Below the pieces are notes generated by a model that was not told the DNA's origin, searched no databases, and saw nothing but the letters and a program-made list of their open reading frames with translations. From contig OY987272.1 of the NCBI GenBank assembly GCA_963920665.1, positions 3,291,001 to 3,355,000 of the forward strand: 64,000 bases of DNA, given 5' to 3'. This DNA comes from Straminergon stramineum (Eukaryota > Streptophyta > Bryopsida > Hypnales > Calliergonaceae). The first letter of the stretch is position 1; each line of letters starts with the position of its first letter. This document shows, piece by piece, positions 1-10,304 of this stretch. The position numbers and the translations under genes are program-made.

Positions 1-2722
1 TTCTGAAGCCTGTTTTGGCAGAGAAGATGAGGAATTGCGATGTTAGATTCTCGCGTGAGAGGTCAGGAGAAGCATAGAACCAAACAGCATGCGTTGGTTT
101 CAACATCCTTGAGAATACTATCTGGATTTGTGATCTGTTGCTCGTGACATGTTCTGTGCTCAGGAATACTCAATGCGAAAAAACATCCTCTTCGAAAGTT
201 CCAAGTTTGAGAATATCTAGACCTGTATTGGAGTGTCCATTCGTGGGGAGACTTTTTGAATGGGCGGGCTACAGAGTTGACTGCATGGTGTATTTACTGC
301 CACTTCCTCAGAGCTAGTCGACGAATCATCATCGCTTGTGAGCATTAGATCACTGGAGCATGTTCCAGTCTCGGCCAAATCGTGCCAATCGTCGCAAGGA
401 TCAAGCACGCTCTTCACCTATTATGCATAAACATTGTGCACGAGGTGCATTAGATTCATGTCAAGCTTATGTAGGCCACCCACAAAGCCCCTAAAATGGT
501 GGTGGCATGATATTTCTAGGAGGTGACTTCTAATGGTGTGGGCCTTTAATCTACCTTGATTGCCATCTTATAATGTCTGCCGTCGACATGGCCAACGTTC
601 ATCTTAAAAGGCTCATGGTCCCACGGATTGGGGTCGTCGTCAGTACTCGATACGAAAAGCGGAGGCTCGTAATCTTCTGGCTGAAAAATTCATCAAGAGA
701 TTCCTTCCATGAGTAGCAGCCTATTCTTTAATTGATGACTGCACCTAGAACTCGCACTACAACCACATGGCACAAAAATTTGTTTTTTAATCTCGAAATG
801 CAGTCGGGGACGTACTAATCATATCAGTTTTAGGCGTGAAGACCTTACCGTAATGTCGTCGTAGTAATGGAGTCTCATGACGATGGTGCGCTGGTGGTTT
901 ATTCACGAGTGTGATCACAATACGGCCAGAAATTTCGTGAGAAAAATTTGTCCGCACTGAAACCCAAGAGATCTCTGAATTTTCGAGGCCAATTGCTTGG
1001 GTCGATTCACATTCATAACAGCTCGACTAAGCGGCATCCAAATAGATATTATCCTAAGAAAATTTTAATGACGTCGGTGCAACTTGTAAAATTCTCTCAA
1101 AGTCCTGATCATGTACCTCCTTTGGAACATCATCCAATGTGTACAAGAGCTGCACAAGCATGCGCACCATCTGGCATGCAGACTGCCTGCAGGTTGAACG
1201 TCAATTTCGTTAATTCGGAGGTATTCCAATACTTTGTCATCTTTCAAGTGTTCTGAAATATGAATCCATACCTAGCCTGACCTAGATGTTAGACCTTCAT
1301 ACAATTTTTGGCACTGGAATCGGGCCACTTTATCGACATTGACGTTGTAGACAGAAATGCAATATTGTGGTTTGATCGTCTTAAAATCTGGAAGGAAGTA
1401 TTTCCCAAAAATATAAAATATTCAATCTACATCATTGTGGTGGATTCGAGGAGTCTTACTTCATCTGCAGGGGAGACATCTGGTTATTCGTGTCAGTGTA
1501 GACAGGCACGCCACTCGAACTTTCAATAGTCATAGAGGTGATGTTCTCCGATGCTCCCTCTGCAGCATACTTGAAGGAAACTGCACGAAGGATGCAACAC
1601 CATTCATTCAAAGCGTTGATAGGACTACCTACAAGACGTCTCTTCGAAATCGCGGGGACTTGGGAAAGACGATCGATTACAGTACATGCCACACCGCATG
1701 CTACTGCGATGGTTGGATTGCTTACACGTATATTCCTCAATCGGTGGACCGTCTTGCCCACGACAAATCGTCAAGAATAACGTCCTGAGATATTTCTTCT
1801 GCAAGGCATCAAAAACGCCTGCGCACCAGTTTGTTATGTTAAGTATGTGAAAAGTTGAACTCTGCCATTGAAAAACGCTCCTGCCATTGAAATACTCCTA
1901 CAAGCGATCGATAAGATCCTGCTAAAAGTCGCCTGTAGCCCATCCATCACGCTGGTGAAAAATACCTTTCTCTGTCCAGTCAATGAATCTTTTTGATTCC
2001 ATATCCATAGGCAATAACTTGTTGACCTTCATCTCTGCCAGTATAATTTTCAAAGTCAATTACATGCCGCCAACTTAAGTTTACTGAGAAGTCGTTGGTC
2101 GACAAGGATGAATGTAATCATTTCATTTCTCTTAAAAACTACTTGCACAGCTACTTACTTAAATAACAGAAGGTGTGATAAATTAAGGAAGCTCAAGTAA
2201 TGTGCAGGTGGCTGCTGAAAAGCTCAGCCAAACATACCTAATGCTGGCACAAATTTTTCGCGATAAAAATTTTCAGGAAAAAATCCCCTTACGTAGCTAA
2301 TATTAGACATCGCAATCCGGAGAAGATTCCTTGTCTGCAATAGAAGATCTTTTTAAGCATTTGACTGTACACCTAGAATTTGATTGGACGAGAGAAAATG
2401 GCAAGTTCTAGGATCCTTTCTGACACTAGCAAGTGATATGGATATCAAGTAGAAGTTGAAGCACGGAGCGAAACTTAAATTCAAGATGGAGGAATCGAAA
2501 ATCTAATTCTAATCAAAGCATGAGCAAGACTCAACCAGCAAATCCTCATATTCATTTCGACACACAGACGTACTAATTGTAAGCATTCTACCTCATTGGA
2601 AATTTTTAATTTCATTCATGGATGTGAGATTTACGTACGAGTTGCAAAGATTCTTGTTCCGAGACCTCAGTTCTTGGTCTCGTAGCCTGGGCCTGAGTTT
2701 CTACTACGGAAGCCATGGTCAT
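1..2722 (-). CDS. ASY1: ASY1/HOP1-type meiotic HORMA-domain protein (5' part, truncated by window edge)
   Basis: Coding exons on the minus strand: 2722-2639, 2334-2238, 2034-1966, 1818-1726, 1580-1460, 1186-1117, 890-849, 680-555, 417-223, and the start of a tenth at 9-1. All introns are GT-AG, phases agree at every junction, and the joined product is 299 codons plus three. It matches plant ASY1 along its length: [16 protein letters not shown] near residues 21-36, VPALEMK near 58, YLRTLF near 93, EEYTFSFKY near 111, [13 protein letters not shown] near 157, [23 protein letters not shown] at 179-201, and VKSVLDPC at 235. This is the HORMA domain followed by the beginning of an acidic, Ser-rich linker. 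ASY1 coats meiotic chromosome axes and supports inter-homologue recombination and synapsis; the C-terminal part (linker, closure motif) lies outside the window. The start is the first ATG of exon 1 (MTMASVV); a second ATG two codons on is an alternative. Family and exon structure are near certain; expression is not visible. Confidence 0.93.
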
Positions 2723-3800
2723 CCGTCGGCAATCGTCAACAAGATCGAGGACCGCTCGATTCTGCTCTGCCACCACAGAGATAGGAAGTCTGGAGACCAA
2801 ATTCTAGTCACACAAATTATGAAAAACAGAAGTTTTATTTAAAGTGAAAATGCTCCGTAAATTACTCTCGCGTAGCATACAAGTCCTAATGGGAATCAAG
2901 AAACACTCTGAGAGGTCACCTTAGTTACTGGAATTTGCTCTCATAATTTTCGTTTGCGTTTTTCAGTATCTTGCACTGCTTTTTTCTGTTTCTAGCGACT
3001 GTGTTCTAAAGCTGTAAGCGCGCGTGAAAAGATTGAAAACCGTCAAAAAAAAACATTCAAATTGTTGCTAAATTAGAAACCGGAGAACGCGAATATTCCG
3101 TTTCCCTTAATTAACCAAGTTCAAGCACAGCATTCGTCACGGGAATCAAGAAAATTTCACTTGAAATTTAGAACGATTACTACTCACAAGATACTCATTA
3201 ATTATCAAGATTGAAGAAAGATATACAATAGCCCCGATCGGCAAGAACCTGAAATCCGAAGCAGGAAATGCAGCTGCCGAAGATCTATCGTCACTTAGGT
3301 AATCCAGCAGTCGCACTGCAAACACGACGTGGTTTTCTCCCACTCAGACTTGCAGGTCACCTTCAAGCTTACATTGCGAAGACTGCAACTGAAATAAAGA
3401 ATTAATCAAAACACATAGATGGCCAAGGCGAGAGAATTTGCAAGGGAGAGTTTGGCACCGTGAATAGAAGACAACCGGCAACTCCAAGAAAATGACGAGC
3501 ACCAACCGCAATGAAACTCCTATGCAATCACACAGAGAGAAGCTACTTCCAGTGCTCAACCAGAAACGAAATTTGAAATACTGTTCAAATTGAGCGCCAC
3601 AATTGAGCTCAAGGCGGGGCTCAAGGGGTAAATATTTGGACTGTGACTAGACGGTAGAGAACCGTACCTGCTCGACCTCACGAATATTAAAGGTTCTCAA
3701 TACTGGTATTGGCAGTTTCGCACAACACCAGCATCACCGTCTCTATATCACATTCTCTCGCTGCCCCCAAAGGGAATGGACGATTGAGTCAATTACTCAC
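2723..3800 (-). promoter_or_regulatory. 5' leader and presumed promoter region of the ASY1 gene
   Basis: This stretch lies upstream of the first coding exon of the ASY1 gene. It has higher GC than the spacer that follows and no reading frame that looks coding. The frame of exon 1 stays open for about 78 bases upstream of the chosen ATG without another ATG, which fits a 5' UTR. No clear TATA box was identified; the role is inferred from position only. Confidence 0.4.
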
Positions 3801-3939
3801 TATCAGTTCTCATCGTAATTTTATTTTGGTAAATTTTTGAAAATCTACAAAATTGATTTGAATGAAATTGATAATTATTTTTTGAAATTTTGATTGAAAT
3901 TTTGATTGTCTTCTTTTATGCAATTTTCAAAAGTTTATA

Positions 3940-4277
3940 TGGTCAATTTCATTAAAATGGCACTATTCCATAAGAATGGCAAGCCATTTCACTACTTTGG
4001 CACTTTTAAGGTTTAGATCACGTAGTCTAAAATCTAAAATTATCCTAGATGTTAGAAATCTAGACTTGTCCTAGATGTCCGAAATCTAAATTTATCATAG
4101 ATGATTTAAACTGTATGGTCTGAAATTAATATTAGTTCTAGATTTTTGAAATCTACAACTATCCTAGATGTTCAAAATCTGTAACTATCCTAGTCTCCTA
4201 GATGTCTCTTTTACAACTTAGATTGCACACTCTAAAAAATGGCACATGGAATACTGCCATCTTAATGAAATTGACCA
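3940..4277. mobile_element. 338-bp inverted-repeat element (MITE) with 6-bp target duplication
   Basis: The ends form an inverted repeat of about 33 bp that begins TGGTCAATTTCATTAA; the two arms differ at only a few positions. Both sides are flanked by the direct repeat TTTATA (3934-3939 and 4278-4283). The interior has no coding capacity and consists largely of degenerate repeats of a CTAGATGT...AAATCT unit, about six copies. A partial relative in the opposite orientation lies at about 12549-12695. The superfamily is uncertain. Confidence 0.8.
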
Positions 4278-5224
4278 TTTATAGAACTTATATTTTGTAA
4301 CACATTAGTGTTTTGTTCTAATAACGAGGGTTTGTAGGGGTTAAGTTATAAAAGTTAAATATTTATTGTCATATTTTGTAAGATCTCTATTGTGCTACAT
4401 TTTTTTATGGAGACCCATAATGGGGAAGATTTCTTGTTAGGTAGTGAAAAAACTAGGCAAGGCAAAGCAAAGGCCTCCCTAGAAGGGAGAGAGATTATTG
4501 AAAGGCTATAAAAAGTAGATATAAAAGGGAAGGATCTACATGAAAAAACTAGTCCCTAGAAGAAAAAGCATGCCTCTATCTACACAAGAAACCTACTAGA
4601 GACCTAGAAACATATGGGTAAGGGGGCTAGAAAGTGAAGAAGGGAAAAAGGGGGTGAGGAACAATTTTGAAGACACTGAGAAGGAGGGGTATATTGCCAA
4701 CAAAGATGTCTCTTGTCCTTGGTGCAAAAGTATGTCAAGTAGCCAAACAAATTAGAAAAATGCAATCAAGGCCTAGACTTGATGAAGAAGTTTGGAGGGT
4801 GTAAAATCCATTCCAAATGGGATAGATCCAGCCATTTCCAACAAAGAAGTCTATGGCAATATTCAAAAGACTTAAAGACTAGAAGGTTGTGCATTAGACA
4901 TTAGTCTATGATGCCAATTTGAGTGAACAAGGTGCAAACTACAATGCCAAAATTAATGGCAAGGCCTGCATATAAATGCTATGGTTTTCTTTGCTCTCCA
5001 AAGACATCATATATTCATGAAGAACTTAGTATAGTAGATCCCAAGTAATCCATGTATTTGCAACCCTCAGGCAAATCTTATACCCTAAACCCCGAGGAAA
5101 TTACTCTTGAGTTTTACAAAACTAAATGAATTAAAAGATTGGATCTATTTAATTCAAAGAGGAAATTTTTTTATAGAATATGTAGGGCTACTAAAGGGTC
5201 AATGAAATTCCACATACTCTAATA
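4278..5224. other. AT-rich spacer, no gene recognised
   Basis: No plausible reading frame, splice-bounded exon or complete repeat pair was seen. The stretch 4380-5050 is purine-rich on the plus strand and may be old transposon sequence, but no ends could be defined. Confidence 0.5.
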
Positions 5225-5938
5225 TGGGTGATTGCAAGAAACACCTATCGATTTTGTTGCATTTTACAATACTCATTTTTTTTGGAGTACTTTAAAATTG
5301 AAAAAATTAATTAATTGAAAAAAAATATGAACAATGCATACACCTATAAGATGACTGTAACCATGGAAGGAAAATTATAGAAAAATTCTCCAAGTAGTAC
5401 AACTAGAAAAGTGCCAAATCTCAAGAAAATACACACTTTGATGTTTTCATTTGGAAAAAATAGGAAAAAAATAAAATAAAAATAAATAAAAATTGTCCAT
5501 TTGTAAAAACTTTATGGAGATGGTCATTCACCAAAAAAAATCATGTTTCAAAATGCAAGTAGAAACAAGCTAACTTTGTGGACTTCTACATGACATATAA
5601 TTAACTATTTTTAAAAATCTTTTGAGCAAAAGCTAAAAGTAAGTTATACTACAAGACCATCCCTTCCAAATTTCAGCTCTAAATTTGTTTCTTTGGGTAC
5701 TACTTTGTTCAAAAACACCTCAAATTGGCAAGTATGATATAAAATTGGGGGCTATTTTGGGACAATAAAATATTTTTTCAAAAATTCCAAAAAATTAGAC
5801 AAGGTTTGTAATAGACATGAGTACCTTGCCTATGAATTTTGAGTCATTTGGAGCCAGAACACAAAAGTTATGGCCAAAAAACAAATCAGCATGCAATGTG
5901 TGATACAAAATAGTACAAGTGTTTCTTGCAATCACCCA
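5225..5938. mobile_element. 714-bp terminal-inverted-repeat element, family with GTGATTGCAAG ends (copy 1)
   Basis: The left end TGGGTGATTGCAAGAAACAC is repeated inverted at the right end, ending ATCACCCA at 5938. The subterminal halves (for example the stretch around GGCCATAAC and GAGTCATTTGGAGCC) match, in inverse orientation, the left part of the larger element at 39764-42138. No coding frame is present, so this is a non-autonomous copy. The target duplication is unclear because the flanks are TA-rich. Confidence 0.75.
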
Positions 5939-6430
5939 TATATATAAAGTAGGCTACATATTTACATTTTCTAGTAGAAATTTTTATTAATAATTTAGCC
6001 TTAATAGATAGGGGTCATGCAAATTTTTCATAGTATCGTCACTATCGTGAGTATAGGTAAGGACAAATAATTTCATGTGGATGATAAAATAGACACAATC
6101 AAGAGAATCTACAATGAGGGGTGGTTGATTGAAATTGTGCTACAATACTAATAGTGTATAATTTCTTATGTGTAACTATAAGAAATTGACCACAAATGGC
6201 AAAAATTGTCACAATGTACACATAGTAAGGGAGGTTTACCTTAAAGGATTCAATAATTTGAAAACTATACAATATGAGGATAAAATTTATAGTCCATTTA
6301 ATTTCAATCTTTGGAATCATATGAGTTAAGCACAGTCATATTGAGTGGGATGTTCATGAGAGAGTTTTAGGGGGGATTTTTAAGTATTAAATGGTAAATT
6401 TGTTATTAAAAACCACGACTTGATCAATGG
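5939..6430. other. AT-rich spacer, no gene recognised
   Basis: Only short random open frames occur here and no repeat with two ends was found. Confidence 0.5.
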
Positions 6431-6488
6431 CACCACGGTTCCAAAATGGCTGATTTCCACAGTCACCAGCCTGGCGTTCAAGGGTTAA
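6431..6488 (+). repeat. Right-end fragment of the TTAACCCTT MITE family
   Basis: About 57 bp (GGTTCCAAAATGGCTGATTT through GGCGTTCAAGGGTTAA) match the right ends of the two MITE copies at 46231-46457 and 46605-46834. The left part of the element is not recognisable upstream, so this is a truncated or highly diverged copy ending at the TTAA at 6485-6488. Confidence 0.6.
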
Positions 6489-7420
6489 ATACCTTTACCC
6501 CTATGACCACTAGCAAAATGTAGCAAACAGATTGAAACAACGACATGGTCATAGTCTCCACCTTCACAGGAATAAAAATGCTTGACTGCATCTCGTAATA
6601 CCGTGCTTGGAACTCTTTAATGAGTCGAATCAATGTCTAGTTGGCTTCGGTTTGGAAGCTTACTACAATCTTTAGTCTCGTTCTGCGAAAAAGTAGAAGC
6701 ATTTGTTTGGGGGAAACTCCGTAGCCTGTTCAATGGAAGATCTGGCTGTTTGGTAGGCATTATGAGATTTTGTGTTCCGTCTCTTTTGGTTTGAAGGAAG
6801 CTGCAGTGTAATCCATCCTTGGGAAGTGTTATTATGTGACAGATAGTCTCCTTGGTTATGGTAACTTAGTTTTGATCATGGATTCTTGAAGAGGTTTTAA
6901 AATTTGTGCCGTGTGCAGCTAATGTGAAGGAGGCGGAAACAGAGACCCAAATACGTAAGTATTGTGAAACCAGCTTTGCAACGCAATCCAATTTGAGTTC
7001 AGCAAGTCGATTTCATTCAACCTTCGTCGTCTCACGATCAGAAAAAAGGTATCAGTGATCCAAAGATTGACAATGAGCACTTCTTAAACATGGAGGTTCT
7101 TTTTACAATATATGACACATGTGTGCGATGATTAGGAAAAAAAATTCTACGAGAAAGAAGGGAAGAGAGTACTTGTAGTATCATGACAAAAAGATTTGGA
7201 AAATGAGATCAAGTATAACAGTTGAATTTGATGTGCTTTGACAATATGCTCACATATTATAATTTCTGTTTTCATAGCTAGTCTGTACCTACCATACTCC
7301 ACTAGAAGTTTTTAGAGCCGTTCCTTGCTCATCTTTTTCTCTACAACTGGTTGATTCCTCTATTTGCAAAGGGTTCAGAATTAGCTCGGCACAAGTTCTT
7401 GACGCATGGTTGGCTTCGAG
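6489..7420. other. Intergenic sequence 3' of the DUF688 gene copies, no gene recognised
   Basis: GC is somewhat higher than in the spacer to the left, but no frame longer than background and no splice-bounded exon with recognisable content was found on either strand. Confidence 0.4.
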
Positions 7421-7423
7421 CAG

Positions 7424-7673
7424 GGACTTGGTTTGCAAGCCCATGCTGTGGAGTTTTCAACTGAGCGAGGAGGCCTACTTCGGCTTCACTTCATACACCT
7501 CCTCATACACCAGCCGCGATTCAGGTTCTAGGGATGTAGTAAATTTGGAGAAGATAGGAGAGTTCAGTGATGGTGTCAACGAGAATGCTCTTCGAATCCC
7601 GTGCTCAAATGAGTCCGTGCTCCTATTCTCAAAATGGTTTGCTCCATGCAGTGACTTGGTTTGCAAGCCCATG
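7424..7673 (-). pseudogene. Decayed duplicate (copy 3) of an internal segment of the DUF688-type gene
   Basis: Read on the minus strand, this contains a degenerate version of residues ~565-630 of the neighbouring gene product: NRSTDSFEHGIRRAF, SLNSPIFSKF and SLEPESRLVYEEV correspond to HSSTDSFEYRTPRAG, SMSSPVLRSL and TSPKPATWVVSEEV. The 21-base stretch at 7424-7444 recurs at 7653-7673, so copies 2 and 3 are tandem units offset by about 229 bp. There is no ATG start in the reading frame and the copy lacks the rest of the gene, so it is most likely non-functional. Confidence 0.75.
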
Positions 7674-7912
7674 ATCTGAAGTTGTCGCTGGAGCTTGCAT
7701 TGGAGTGATGAGGACGATTTAAGCACCTCTTTAAACACTTCCTCAGACACCACCCATGTTTCAGGTTCCAGGGACATATTAAACTTGCAGAGGACTGGCG
7801 AATTCCGTGACTGTATCGGCAAGACTGCTCTCGGAGTCGCATGCTCAAATGAGTCCGTGCTGCTATTATCAGAATCTTCCCCAGATCCATCGTCACTGTC
7901 ACATCTCGACAC
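7674..7912 (-). pseudogene. Decayed duplicate (copy 2) of an internal segment of the DUF688-type gene
   Basis: The minus strand encodes a frame beginning SRCDSDDGSGEDSDNSSTDS, continuing through TPRAV, SPVLCKF and ETWVVSEEV to LQCKLQRQ. It matches SRDSDDESGEDVEHSSTDS, TPRAG, SPVLRSL, ATWVVSEEV and FQRKLQRQ of the intact gene. The frame is open through copies 2 and 3 (145 codons from a GTG), but no ATG opens it. It lies about 150 bp beyond the stop codon of the intact gene and on the same strand, so it could be part of its 3' UTR. Confidence 0.75.
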
Positions 7913-8057
7913 GATTCATGCGTTCCAGAATGAGCATCCGTTGTTTCTTCACGGTGAGAACTTTCTAATTGGAAGACAAGGACTGGAACACGAAGCTTCA
8001 GCTAGATGATAATATATACTTCAGTATTGACAGGATTAACTGTTGCATACCCTTCCA

Positions 8058-10304
8058 TTACCTTGAAATTGCTTTGCCTGTGATGATCGCGTTTCCTCTT
8101 CGACGCAGATATATTGGAAACGATTTGCCAGAGGATCCTACTCCAGCCTTAGACTCCTCCTGAACCTCTTTGGTCATCTCTTCGGAGCCGGACTTTGACG
8201 TTTCTGAAAGCGCGGTTGCAGGTAGTGTTGCGAGATCTTCACCTTTGGAACCATAATCTGGGGAATTTTCGGGACATTCATCGGGTGCATCTGTAGGTAA
8301 TCTTGTGACCGTGACACTAATTTGTTCTAAAACAATGGGGCTCGGCACTGCGGTGGTCTCTTCATCCAAGATGAATGAGCTTCGCGGCGACTCGTGGCTC
8401 TGTTGTCGCTGAAGCTTGCGCTGGAACATGGTGGACGACTTAAGCACCTCCTCAGACACCACCCATGTTGCAGGCTTCGGGGATGTATTTAAACTGCGGA
8501 GGACTGGAGAGCTCATTGACGGTGTTGACGAGCCCGCTCTCGGAGTCCTGTACTCAAATGAGTCCGTGCTGCTATGCTCAACATCTTCGCCAGATTCATC
8601 GTCACTGTCCCGGCTACCAGCATCGCCTTGATTGAACATCTCTTGAGCTCGATTTGGCCATAGAGATGAGGATTTCAGCTCTTCCAACCAAAGGGGCGAA
8701 TTGCTTGGGACCTTGATGTTCTCAGTTCTGAAGGCCTTGGGTATGGCAATGTGCAATCTAGATTGATTTTGCAGCGGACTCTGTGGGAGGCTTGAAGTTG
8801 GCAGCCTGGGAGGTGGTTGATTCCACTCCAATCGCTCTTCAAAAGAATCCCTTCGAAGGGAAGAAGGCTTAGCAGTTGGAGTAGCACAGGCCGAGGGCGA
8901 TCTCCCTCTTTCAACTTCAACCTTCGGGTTATCGAGGCTGCAGCTGTTGATGACGGGCAAATCTGAACTTCCACATGAGGACCGTGGCGTTGGCAAAACC
9001 ATCTTACTAGCTTCTGAGTCCAGAAGTACAACATTTTGGCCAGTAAACCTGCGTGAGTGATTCGAAGATGATGAACAGTCTCTACGACTTGAGGGAAGAC
9101 TCCGTACTAGCGAGCTGCAACTTCCTCGGCGCTTGTTGTCTTCTTCCCCGTCAATCTGTTCAGACCTCTTATTAACAAACTCATCAGGTTCCTGCTCGTT
9201 CACCGTCAGAAAAGCCGCGAGAGGATCCAGCTTTTCCCTACTCTGATCACTTGATTTCCATGAAAATGAGGATGGACGTGATTTCCTTGTCGGCGGGAGA
9301 CGTAATTCCCTGTCTGGAGGTTCGCTTAGAGAATGCGCATCAGCGACTTCGCCCTCGCAATCCATGAAGGTATGTCTCTTACCGGAATTATTTCTAAAAT
9401 CGTCACTGCCAAGTCTGATCTGTTGGAGCTTCCCACTTCTGCGAGAATTGGAGACGGGGGCCCTCGGTATTGACAAATGTTCAGAGATCCTGACTTCGCC
9501 ACCATCATCTTCAGGGATTTCATCAACAGCTTCTGCTTGATTATATTCATCAGATTCATCAGATTCAGAAGGAAGCAAAGCTATCAGCATGGATGCCATA
9601 TTAAATCGACTGCTTGGTACCTGTAACTGCTTCCCAACTCCAGTTATGGATGAATCTCGCATTTTGCCATGTCCATGACGGGGTGATGAGAGAGGAGATC
9701 CCGAGGAGGCCGATGAGCGGGGAGTAGCATAATGTTCTTCCCCATCTGAATCTTCTACAGAGTCCAATCCTCTGCCCCTGTGATGATCAATGTGTGCCGA
9801 AGATGCTTTCCTTCCAACCGGCAAGCACTGTCCGAAACAGGATGGACTCTTCTGGGACTCCACAAGCACTCTCCTCGTGATTCTCGAGCCAAATCTGTGG
9901 GCAGATAAAGGATTGAAAAAGCTACCTGTGTCTTCAACACAGTCCGCGTCCTTGCGGTATTTTTGTTGCTTTCGGCTTTTGAACAAAGTCTTCTTCGAAG
10001 AGCCAGGGAACTTCAGATTGAACGGTCTCCTCTCCCTGGGTGATGATTCGATTCCGCCCTCTTCATTCAGCAAATTGGGGCGCTGTACTGAACTGGAAAT
10101 TGGGAGGAAGAATCCATCCTTTGGTCGTCTTCCAGGAGGAAACGGTAACGAGGGTGCTTCAATGATCTCACGCTCTGCAGCTGCAGATCTCCCGGGCGCA
10201 GTCTCCCAATCGAACGGCACCGTAGCAGGAATATAATCTGTCTCTGTCGATGCTGAAGACACCCGCACCAGAGACTGGCTTCTATCGAAGTAATTCTTTC
10301 CCAT
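8058..10304 (-). CDS. DUF688-type plant protein, 748 residues, single exon
   Basis: One uninterrupted frame from ATG at 10304 (MGKNYFDRSQSL) to the stop at 8058. Residues 28-39 read TVPFDWETAPGR, followed at about 51-61 by PSLPFPPGRRP. This is the VPF-W-E-x-PG plus P-x-LP-PPGR pattern that opens the plant DUF688 family (function unknown). The rest is low-complexity, rich in Ser, Arg, Glu and Pro, with several SSxSS and acidic DSDESDE-like stretches around residues 190-260 and 560-580; it looks largely disordered. There is no signal peptide or membrane segment. Basic ends (SKKTLFKSRKQQKYRK near 105, YLRRRGNAIITGKAISR at the C-terminus) could be nuclear-targeting or anchoring signals (inference). 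An internal segment (about residues 563-635) is copied twice just downstream. The start is supported by the conserved motif near it. Coding status is confident; biological role unknown. Confidence 0.88.
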   Translation of the reverse strand: MGKNYFDRSQSLVRVSSASTETDYIPATVPFDWETAPGRSAAAEREIIEAPSLPFPPGRRPKDGFFLPISSSVQRPNLLNEEGGIESSPRERRPFNLKFPGSSKKTLFKSRKQQKYRKDADCVEDTGSFFNPLSAHRFGSRITRRVLVESQKSPSCFGQCLPVGRKASSAHIDHHRGRGLDSVEDSDGEEHYATPRSSASSGSPLSSPRHGHGKMRDSSITGVGKQLQVPSSRFNMASMLIALLPSESDESDEYNQAEAVDEIPEDDGGEVRISEHLSIPRAPVSNSRRSGKLQQIRLGSDDFRNNSGKRHTFMDCEGEVADAHSLSEPPDRELRLPPTRKSRPSSFSWKSSDQSREKLDPLAAFLTVNEQEPDEFVNKRSEQIDGEEDNKRRGSCSSLVRSLPSSRRDCSSSSNHSRRFTGQNVVLLDSEASKMVLPTPRSSCGSSDLPVINSCSLDNPKVEVERGRSPSACATPTAKPSSLRRDSFEERLEWNQPPPRLPTSSLPQSPLQNQSRLHIAIPKAFRTENIKVPSNSPLWLEELKSSSLWPNRAQEMFNQGDAGSRDSDDESGEDVEHSSTDSFEYRTPRAGSSTPSMSSPVLRSLNTSPKPATWVVSEEVLKSSTMFQRKLQRQQSHESPRSSFILDEETTAVPSPIVLEQISVTVTRLPTDAPDECPENSPDYGSKGEDLATLPATALSETSKSGSEEMTKEVQEESKAGVGSSGKSFPIYLRRRGNAIITGKAISR

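Noticed and set aside
7410..10236. Several plus-strand open frames of 64-148 codons opposite the DUF688-type gene and its copies
   Set aside because: They are antisense shadows; the minus-strand product carries the family motif and a single 748-codon frame.
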